Shown here: in pieces, positions 1-5,336 of the stretch
Numbering within the stretch: position 1 is the first letter of the stretch
How the letters are laid out: each line of letters starts with the position of its first letter
Assembly (NCBI GenBank): GCA_028293265.1
Contig: JAQGPB010000501.1
Location: 1-5,336 of the forward strand
Reading direction: 5' to 3'
Length of the DNA: 5,336 nt
Source of the DNA: Pedosphaera sp.
Lineage (GTDB): Bacteria; Verrucomicrobiota; Verrucomicrobiae; Limisphaerales; Pedosphaeraceae
Notes under the pieces: generated by a model
What the model was told of the DNA's origin: nothing
Databases searched by the model: none
The model's input: the letters and a program-made list of their open reading frames with translations, nothing else
Made by a program: the position numbers and the translations under genes

Positions 1-2721
1 GTAGGCCAGCGGCACCAGTTGACCGCCGACGCTGACGGCATCGGGAAACGCCTCGGCGTCGTAATTCATCAATTGACCGCCGGCGAGTTCTGCTTCAGTG
101 ATGCAAAGACGCTCCTGGGCGTCCGGGTCGCGCAGCATCCGGTTTAAATCGTGCAGCGAAAAAACATCGGTGAAGTGACGGGCATAAAATTTTACCAGGG
201 CTTCATCAAGATCGCCCAACGCATAATGGCGGACGCGCGTGCGCCAGTTTTCAATTTTCTCCCGGACGCTCCGATTGTGGGTCAGAAAATGATATTGCGG
301 CGGCAGTTCAGGCTTTTTCTCCACTGCGGGCGTGAGTATGCGGGTGTCATCGGAATCAGCATCGTCCCCGTCATCACGGCGGTTGCGTGCGGGCATCAGG
401 TTTTCTTCCACCAGGGCGGACCGGATGAATATGGCGGTCGCTTCTTTCGGATTGATATTGCCGTAGGCGACCTTGCGCCGCTGCACCTCCAAGCCGTGCA
501 GCGTTACAATCTCTTCCACCAGCACATTGCCCGCGCCCGGATTCCAATGCGGGTTTTGATGCGCGAGCTTGCAGCAGTGCGGCGCAAGCTGGAAAATCCA
601 CTGCGGATCAATTCCAGCGACCGTGCGCGCAAAGAGCTGGGAGGTCTCGACGATTTCACCGGCGACAATCCACTGCGGCTGGTTCGATTTGGGTTTTGGC
701 GGCGGCTTGTTTCCCTTGATGGCGGTTTTCTTCTGCGGCTCTCCGCGCGCATAAAGGGCCGAGCCGGGAAATACCGAAAGCAACCGGTTGCCCGCCGCCT
801 TGTAACTGTTTCGTTCCTCGAGACGCGCGACGTGGCCAATCAACCCGGCGAGGATCGAGCGATGGATCGCCTCGTAAGCGGCGTTGCTTTCGTTGAGCTT
901 GAGCGTGCCGAGATCATCGAGGGCATCGTGCAACTGCGAATAGACATCCTGCCATTCGCGCATCCGCAAGTAGGAAAGAAAGCGTTGTTTGCAGAATTTT
1001 CGCCGCTGGCCCTGAGTGCGGAGCCGGTCCCATTCGTCATGAACGGCGTTCCAAATGTTAAGCAACGAGAGAAAATCAGATTGCGGATCGGAGAACTGTT
1101 TGTGGGCTGCGGCCGCGGCGTCCTTTTGATCCAGCGGACGTTCGCGTGGGTCCTGAATGCTCAGCCCGGCGGCGATGATCAACAACTCACGCGTGGCGTG
1201 TTCGTGTTGCGATTGCAACAGCATCCGCCCGAACGTCGGATCAATCGGCAGCCGCGCGAGGTCTTCGCCCAACGACGTAAGGGCGCGCTGTTCATCGAGC
1301 GCGCCGAGTTCCTGGAGCAAGGTGTATCCGTTGGCGATGGCGGCAGGCGCGGGCGGCTGGACAAATGGAAATGTTTCAATGTCGCCCAGGTGAAATGCCT
1401 TCATGCGCAGAATGACTTCCGCGAGATTGGCGCGCTGGATTTCTGGCTGCGTGAATGGCGGCCGCGCAGTGAAATCGTCCTCCGAGTAGAGCCGGATGCA
1501 GATGCCATCCTGCACGCGGCCGGCGCGGCCCTTGCGCTGGTTGGCGCTGCTCTGCGATACCGGTTCGATGGGCAGGCGTTTGACGCGGGTGCGCGGATTA
1601 TACCGGCTGATGCGGGCGAGACCGGCATCAATCACGTAACGAATGCCGGGAATCGTCAGGGAAGTTTCGGCAATGTTGGTTGCGATGACGATTTTGCGCC
1701 GTGAAGATGGTGCAAAGACGCGTTGCTGATCTCCCGAACTGAGCCGGCCAAACAACGGGATGATTTCCGCTTCGCCGGAAAAACGGCCTTCAAGCTGGTC
1801 GCCAATTTCGCGGATGTCACGTTCGCCCGGCATGAAAATCAGCACATCACCTGAGTTGCTTTCATAGAGAATGCGTTCCGCCGCCTGCACGGCGGCATCC
1901 ACATAACTGATCTCGCCTTGTTCCTCGGACGCGGAATCCAACGGCTGATATTGAACTTCGACCGGATACATCCGGCCGGAGACTTCAATGATGGGCGCGT
2001 CGTCGAAATGCCGCGAGAATGCCTGCGTGTCAATCGTCGCGGAGGTGACGATCAATTTCAGGTCCTTGCGTCTCGCGAGCAGGCCCTTCAAGTGGCCGAG
2101 CAGAAAATCAATGTTCAGGCTGCGCTCGTGGGCCTCGTCGAGAATAATCGCGTTGTATGCCGAAAGGTCGGGATCGCCTTGGGTTTCGGCCAATAGAATG
2201 CCGTCCGTCATCAGCTTGATGTAAGTCTGCGCGCTGGAGCGGTCGTCGAAGCGAATCTTGCAACCGACTTCGCGGCCCCACGTGACGTTCAATTCCTCGG
2301 CGATGCGTCGCGAAATCGAAAGCGCCGCCACCCGCCGCGGCTGCGTGCAACCAATACTGGCTTCGATTCCCAGGCCGGCGTCGAGGCACATCTTGGGAAT
2401 CTGGGTGGTTTTGCCCGAACCAGTCTCTCCCGCGATGACGACCACCTGATTGGCACGAATGGCGGCAACGATCTCATCTTTGCGCGTGGTGATGGGAAGT
2501 TCGGGAGGATAGGCAATGGCGGGAACATTCTGTCGTCTGTCTTCGCGCAACTCAATGGAGGCGCAAACTTGTTGCCGCAATCGCTCCAGCAAGGCGTCGC
2601 GCTGATCCGGGTGATGCCGATCGCGCAAAATCCGCGCAAGCCGCCGCCCCAACCGCACCCAGTCGGGCAACAGGCATTGCGGCAGCAGCGTTTTCAGTTC
2701 TTCAATTCGGGCATCAGCCAT
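1..2721 (-). CDS. hrpA: HrpA, DEAH-box ATP-dependent RNA helicase (3' end beyond the left window edge)
   Basis: HrpA is a cytoplasmic 3'-5' RNA helicase that uses ATP to remodel structured RNA. In E. coli it is linked to mRNA processing and rescue of collided ribosomes. The minus frame is open for 907 codons, from ATG at 2721 to base 1. Visible motifs: Walker A GETGSGKTT (residues 98-106), motif Ia TQPRR (126-130), DEAH (195-198), SAT (227-229), motif V NIAETSLTIPG (349-359) and motif VI QRKGRAGR (395-402). The helicase-associated and OB-fold region follows, with NINPKEATAIFIRSALVE at 755-772, a block typical of HrpA. From about 808 the frame enters the HrpA-specific C-terminal DUF3418 region. 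E. coli HrpA is about 1300 residues, so roughly 390 are probably missing at the window edge; this is not a mutation. Two low-complexity stretches, lysine/proline-rich (663-682) and acidic (782-792), look like linkers. The start was chosen because its N-terminus matches the usual HrpA length. An in-frame ATG at 2787 would add 22 residues with no HrpA character. Neither start has a good Shine-Dalgarno. Confidence 0.96.
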   Translation of the reverse strand, partial: MADARIEELKTLLPQCLLPDWVRLGRRLARILRDRHHPDQRDALLERLRQQVCASIELREDRRQNVPAIAYPPELPITTRKDEIVAAIRANQVVVIAGETGSGKTTQIPKMCLDAGLGIEASIGCTQPRRVAALSISRRIAEELNVTWGREVGCKIRFDDRSSAQTYIKLMTDGILLAETQGDPDLSAYNAIILDEAHERSLNIDFLLGHLKGLLARRKDLKLIVTSATIDTQAFSRHFDDAPIIEVSGRMYPVEVQYQPLDSASEEQGEISYVDAAVQAAERILYESNSGDVLIFMPGERDIREIGDQLEGRFSGEAEIIPLFGRLSSGDQQRVFAPSSRRKIVIATNIAETSLTIPGIRYVIDAGLARISRYNPRTRVKRLPIEPVSQSSANQRKGRAGRVQDGICIRLYSEDDFTARPPFTQPEIQRANLAEVILRMKAFHLGDIETFPFVQPPAPAAIANGYTLLQELGALDEQRALTSLGEDLARLPIDPTFGRMLLQSQHEHATRELLIIAAGLSIQDPRERPLDQKDAAAAAHKQFSDPQSDFLSLLNIWNAVHDEWDRLRTQGQRRKFCKQRFLSYLRMREWQDVYSQLHDALDDLGTLKLNESNAAYEAIHRSILAGLIGHVARLEERNSYKAAGNRLLSVFPGSALYARGEPQKKTAIKGNKPPPKPKSNQPQWIVAGEIVETSQLFARTVAGIDPQWIFQLAPHCCKLAHQNPHWNPGAGNVLVEEIVTLHGLEVQRRKVAYGNINPKEATAIFIRSALVEENLMPARNRRDDGDDADSDDTRILTPAVEKKPELPPQYHFLTHNRSVREKIENWRTRVRHYALGDLDEALVKFYARHFTDVFSLHDLNRMLRDPDAQERLCITEAELAGGQLMNYDAEAFPDAVSVGGQLVPLAY

Positions 2722-2845
2722 GCAGGATGCCAGTTTAACAGACTGACAGCGTGCTGCAAAGCCGGTAGCGACATCGGGATGAGGCATCTCTTATACACGA
2801 TGAATTCACTCCCAGATTCAGAAAAGCACGCTTATATTGCTTGAG
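2722..2845. promoter_or_regulatory. Divergent intergenic region between hrpA and cvfB
   Basis: This 124-bp gap separates the divergent starts of hrpA and cvfB and is more AT-rich towards the cvfB side, so both promoters should lie here. On the minus strand TATAAG (2795-2790) resembles a -10 box. A transcript from it would begin near 2783, inside the alternative hrpA start codon at 2787, which favours the 2721 start. On the plus strand TATATT (2833-2838) resembles a -10 box whose transcript would begin at about 2845, directly at the cvfB ATG. No convincing -35 hexamer stands at 16-18 bp from either. I see no terminator hairpin and no clear operator palindrome. The promoter assignments are inference from weak matches. 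Confidence 0.35.
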
Positions 2846-3706
2846 ATGGCAATCATTGGCAGGCGCAACATACTTTCGATTGAGAGAGCTTCCGGTCCCG
2901 GCCTCTACCTGAATGGTGGAGAGCTGGGCGAAATTCTTTTGCCTGGCAAATACATCCCAAAGGACATCGCTCCAGGCGTCAAGCTGGACGTCTTCATTTA
3001 TTTGGATTCTGAGGATCGATTGGTGGCCACGACCGAGATACCAAAGGTCATGGTGGGCGAGTTCGCCTATTTAAAAGTCCTCAGCGTGAATCCGCGCATT
3101 GGCGCATTCCTGGACTGGGGCCTGGACAAGGACCTGTTACTCCCGTTCCGCGAACAGGAAACTCCGGTGCGGCCAGGACAGGCAGTGATCGCTTATGTTT
3201 ACCTCGACCAACAGACCAACCGCATCGTTGCGACCACGCGATTGCATCGGCATTTGAACCGCCAGGAAACGACTTATCGCGAAGGCCAACCCGTCAATTT
3301 CCTCATCACCGGTCAAACGCCGCTCGGTTATAATGCGATCGTTGAACAAGCGCATCGCGGCCTGCTTTATCATGACAGCCTTGCAGCGCCACTGCAAACC
3401 GGCCAGAAGTTGAAGGGTTTTATCCGTGCTCTCCGTCCCGGAGGCAAGCTGGATTTGAGCCTGGACGCCTCTGGATACAAACGGGTGGCGCCATTTACGG
3501 ATCGGATTGTCCAGGCGCTGGAGCGCAATGGCGGCCATCTGGCGTTCGATGATGACAGCTCGCCAGAGGCCATCCGCGAAGCCTTCGGCTGCAGCAAAAA
3601 AGCGTTCAAACAGGCCCTCGGCGCGCTTTACAAATCCCGTCGCATTCAGTTTAACAAACCAGGCATCCAGTTGCTGGATAACACCACGTATGTCCCAGGT
3701 GGTTGA
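2846..3706 (+). CDS. cvfB: CvfB/YitL-family S1-domain RNA-binding protein
   Basis: The 286-residue product fits the CvfB family (S. aureus CvfB, B. subtilis YitL), cytoplasmic RNA-binding proteins with tandem S1-like domains and a C-terminal winged helix. In S. aureus CvfB influences virulence gene expression; outside Firmicutes the role is poorly known. Visible here: a first S1-like unit (about 2-62) with the family signature LYLNGGELGEILLPGKYIP at 20-38. A second unit (about 67-131) carries GAFLDWGLDKDLLLP at 86-100. A third S1-like unit (about 147-207) ends in KLDLSLD. A helical, winged-helix-like tail (about 215-276) contains AFGCSKKAFKQALGALYKSRRI. Length is close to the roughly 280-300 usual for the family. 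The ATG at 2846 gives the N-terminus MAIIGRRN expected for the family; a TTG at 2837 would add three residues. There is no good Shine-Dalgarno, only GAG touching the ATG, so a leaderless or very short leader is possible. It is the first gene of the likely operon with DUF2835 and rapA. Confidence 0.9.
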   Translation: MAIIGRRNILSIERASGPGLYLNGGELGEILLPGKYIPKDIAPGVKLDVFIYLDSEDRLVATTEIPKVMVGEFAYLKVLSVNPRIGAFLDWGLDKDLLLPFREQETPVRPGQAVIAYVYLDQQTNRIVATTRLHRHLNRQETTYREGQPVNFLITGQTPLGYNAIVEQAHRGLLYHDSLAAPLQTGQKLKGFIRALRPGGKLDLSLDASGYKRVAPFTDRIVQALERNGGHLAFDDDSSPEAIREAFGCSKKAFKQALGALYKSRRIQFNKPGIQLLDNTTYVPGG

Positions 3707-3727
3707 TAAGCGGAAAATCAGCCAGCT

Positions 3728-3732
3728 AAGGG
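3728..3732 (+). promoter_or_regulatory. Shine-Dalgarno site of the DUF2835 gene
   Basis: AAGGG lies 7 nt upstream of the ATG at 3740, a normal distance for pairing with the 16S rRNA 3' end. It is the only clear Shine-Dalgarno match at any start in this window and supports the 3740 start of the small gene. Confidence 0.5.
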
Positions 3733-3739
3733 CAATTCG

Positions 3740-3961
3740 ATGATCCGTTACGAATTTCATCTTCGCATCACCGCCGAGCAATATTTGGATTATTATCGCG
3801 GAACGGCCCGCCATGTGATTGTGCGCTGCACTACCGGACAGAATGTTCAGTTTCCGGCTTCGCTGCTCCAACAGTTTGTCACCACCGATGGGATCATGGG
3901 CGCTTTCGCGCTGACCTGCGACGACCAACTGCGGGACTCTCGTTTGGAACGCGTGAAATGA
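3740..3961 (+). CDS. DUF2835 family small protein
   Basis: This 73-residue protein looks like the DUF2835 family, small uncharacterised bacterial proteins, usually about 70 residues, found mainly in Gammaproteobacteria. Recognition rests on the pattern YEFHLRITAEQYLDYYRG (residues 4-21), then VIVRCTTGQNVQFPASLLQQFVT (26-48) and GIMGAFALTCDD (51-62). These correspond to the family layout: an aromatic first strand, a tyrosine-rich helix, a strand with 'V.FPA..L..F.T..GI.G.F.L', and a short charged tail. There is no signal peptide or membrane segment, so it is probably cytoplasmic. It starts 33 bp after cvfB with a good AAGGG site and ends 70 bp before rapA, so co-transcription with both is likely. 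Function is unknown; its place between an RNA-binding protein and an RNA-polymerase-associated ATPase suggests, but does not show, a role in RNA or transcription. The family call is from memory of the pattern, without a profile search. Confidence 0.85.
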   Translation: MIRYEFHLRITAEQYLDYYRGTARHVIVRCTTGQNVQFPASLLQQFVTTDGIMGAFALTCDDQLRDSRLERVK

Positions 3962-4031
3962 AATTTCCGCGCGTTCGGCCGAATGCCTTGAACCGTACGC
4001 CTGCCAACGATTACTTTGTAGAACACAGTGT
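3962..4031 (+). other. DUF2835-rapA intergenic spacer
   Basis: This 70-bp spacer has no hairpin followed by a T-run, so I see no terminator between the two genes. It also lacks a Shine-Dalgarno before the rapA ATG. A weak promoter-like pair, TTGAAC (3988-3993) and TACTTT (4012-4017) with 18 bp between, would start transcription just upstream of rapA. It matches the consensus poorly and may be chance. The rapA frame stays open backwards through the spacer but contains no ATG there. Confidence 0.3.
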
Positions 4032-5336
4032 ATGCCGGACAAATTCCACCCGGGGCAACGTTGGATCAGCGAAAGCGAGCCCGAACTCGGATTGGGTTCG
4101 ATTCGCCGTGTCACGAACCGGACGGTCACGGTGGCGTTTGGGGCGAGTGAGGCGAAGCGGGAGTATGCCTTGGACAATGCACCGCTCCGACGTGTGCGTT
4201 TCCGGGTGGCTGACACGGTCAAGGGCCATGACGATTTGCCGCTGGTTGTGGAATCGGTCCGTGAGCAGAAAGGATTAATTTTTTACGGCGGAAGCGGGCG
4301 GGAATTGTGTGAGACGGAACTGAGCGACGCCATCAGTTTCAACAAGCCCGAGGAACGTTTGCTCGCCGGCCAGGTAGATGATCCCGCAGTTTTCGACCTG
4401 AGAGTCGCGGCGCTCAAGCACCAGCATCGTCGCCGCAAATCCAAGGTGCACGGATTTGTGGGCGGACGAATCGGGCTCATTCCACATCAGCTTTACATCA
4501 CCGCCGAAGTGGCGGCGCGATTGGCGCCGCGCGTTCTGCTGGCTGATGAGGTGGGACTGGGTAAAACCATCGAAGCTTGCCTCATACTTCATCGCCTTAT
4601 CCTCACTGGTCGCGCCCAGCGGGTACTAATCCTGGTGCCCGACTCACTGGTGCATCAATGGTTCGTGGAATTGCTGCGGCGCTTTAATCTTTGGTTCCAT
4701 ATTTTCGACGAAGAACGCTGCGAAGCCATCGAAACCGCCAATCCCGATTTGAATCCGTTCCTCGACGACCAACTGGTGCTCGCCAGCATCAAGCTGTTCA
4801 GCGGGAAGGAAAAACGGATTCAACAGGCAATGGCCGCCGGATGGGACATGCTGGTGGTGGACGAAGCCCATCATCTGGGTTGGTCGCCTGAGGCTGTCAG
4901 CCCGGAATATGGATTAGTCGAGGCACTTGGCCGACAGATACCGGGACTCCTGCTTTTGACCGCTACGCCGGAGCAACTCGGCATTGCCAGTCATTTTGCC
5001 CGCTTGAGGTTATTGGACCCGGATCGGTTTTACGACCTTGGAGAATTCATGAGAGAAGGGGAGAGCTATCGAACCGTCGCGCAGCTTGCAGAAAAACTTC
5101 TCGGACACCACCCGCTCACGGCAGGCGAGGCTGAAGTCCTGACAGCCATTCTGGCCGATACCGAAGAGAATATTCACACCAGGCTGGAGCAGATGGCGCG
5201 AGGCAACGAAAGTGTGCGAGAGGAGATTATCAGCGCGTTGCTCGATCAACATGGCACTGGCCGCGTGATGTTCCGCAATACGCGTACGACCATCACCGGG
5301 ATCCCCAGGCGTCTGGCTCGAGTGCAACCGTTGGAA
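4032..5336 (+). CDS. rapA: RapA (HepA), RNA polymerase-associated SWI2/SNF2 ATPase, N-terminal part
   Basis: RapA binds core RNA polymerase and uses ATP to release it from stalled or post-termination complexes, so that the enzyme is recycled. The frame is open for 435 codons to the right edge; E. coli RapA is 968 residues, so a little over half is outside the window. Residues 1-110 form the RapA N-terminal region that contacts polymerase, beginning with GQRWISESEPELGLGSI (8-24), nearly as in E. coli. The ATPase domain starts near LIPHQL (149-154). It has Walker A DEVGLGKT (172-179), LVPDSLVHQW (201-210), the DEAH box extended as VVDEAHHLGW (275-284), motif III LLTATPEQLG (308-317) followed by SHFARLRLLDPDRF (320-333), and HGTGRVMFRNTR (407-418). 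TATPEQ and RLRLLDP are RapA hallmarks that separate it from other SNF2 proteins. A basic stretch RRRKSK (133-138) precedes the helicase core. ATG at 4032 gives the expected short N-terminus; no Shine-Dalgarno is visible. It is the third gene of the likely operon with cvfB and DUF2835. Confidence 0.96.
   Translation, partial: MPDKFHPGQRWISESEPELGLGSIRRVTNRTVTVAFGASEAKREYALDNAPLRRVRFRVADTVKGHDDLPLVVESVREQKGLIFYGGSGRELCETELSDAISFNKPEERLLAGQVDDPAVFDLRVAALKHQHRRRKSKVHGFVGGRIGLIPHQLYITAEVAARLAPRVLLADEVGLGKTIEACLILHRLILTGRAQRVLILVPDSLVHQWFVELLRRFNLWFHIFDEERCEAIETANPDLNPFLDDQLVLASIKLFSGKEKRIQQAMAAGWDMLVVDEAHHLGWSPEAVSPEYGLVEALGRQIPGLLLLTATPEQLGIASHFARLRLLDPDRFYDLGEFMREGESYRTVAQLAEKLLGHHPLTAGEAEVLTAILADTEENIHTRLEQMARGNESVREEIISALLDQHGTGRVMFRNTRTTITGIPRRLARVQPLE

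Noticed and set aside
151..1704. Plus-strand open frame of 517 codons opposite hrpA
   Set aside because: It lies wholly antisense to the conserved hrpA coding frame. Its translation resembles no family I know and has the arginine-rich, irregular composition of a shadow frame in GC-rich coding DNA.
1918..2224. Small plus-strand frames opposite the hrpA helicase core
   Set aside because: They overlap the conserved DEAH and SAT region of hrpA on the opposite strand, with no Shine-Dalgarno and no family resemblance.
2787..2798. TCTCTTATACAC, a 12-nt match to part of the 19-bp Tn5 mosaic end used in sequencing adapters
   Set aside because: The remaining mosaic-end bases on both sides do not match, and the surrounding gene order is coherent. 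Adapter contamination or a Tn5 insertion would normally show the full 19 bp, so this is probably coincidence in an AT-rich gap.
3137..4222. Minus-strand open frame of 361 codons spanning cvfB, DUF2835 and the rapA start
   Set aside because: It is antisense to three recognisable genes and crosses their boundaries. The translation shows no domain I know, so it is a chance frame.
3958..4278. Plus-strand frame starting with an ATGA overlap at the DUF2835 stop
   Set aside because: The overlap looks like translational coupling, but most of the frame overlaps rapA in the wrong frame and its translation is Arg/Ser/Trp-rich with no recognisable domain. The true rapA start is the ATG at 4032.

Overview
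The window is ordinary chromosomal DNA of a moderately GC-rich bacterium, carrying four protein genes in a divergent arrangement. All four belong to RNA or RNA-polymerase housekeeping families, or sit among genes that do. I see no insertion sequence, CRISPR array, tRNA, rRNA, phage gene or toxin-antitoxin pair. HrpA, RapA and DUF2835 together are best known from Gammaproteobacteria. The scarcity of Shine-Dalgarno motifs would also suit other Gram-negative phyla such as Verrucomicrobiota or Planctomycetota. I cannot assign the lineage from sequence alone.

Left half (minus strand, 1-2721): one continuous reading frame of 907 codons without a stop encodes most of HrpA, a large DEAH-box ATP-dependent RNA helicase. 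Its C-terminus lies beyond the left edge. The long plus-strand frame at 151-1704 is antisense shadow of this gene.

Centre (about 2722-2845): a short, more AT-rich divergent intergenic region that should hold the promoters of both directions. Weak -10-like hexamers are visible on each strand, but no convincing -35 boxes.

Right half (plus strand): three genes follow one another closely. The first is a CvfB/YitL-type S1-domain RNA-binding protein (2846-3706). The second is a 73-residue DUF2835 protein (3740-3961), 33 bp later and with the only convincing Shine-Dalgarno motif in the window. The third is the N-terminal 435 residues of RapA, the SWI2/SNF2-type RNA-polymerase recycling ATPase (4032 to the right edge), starting 70 bp after DUF2835. 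The spacing suggests a cvfB-DUF2835-rapA operon.

The shared theme is remodelling of RNA and transcription complexes: HrpA acts on mRNA and ribosomes, CvfB binds RNA, and RapA frees RNA polymerase. The uncharacterised DUF2835 gene between CvfB and RapA is the most interesting element. I found no clearly novel system here.
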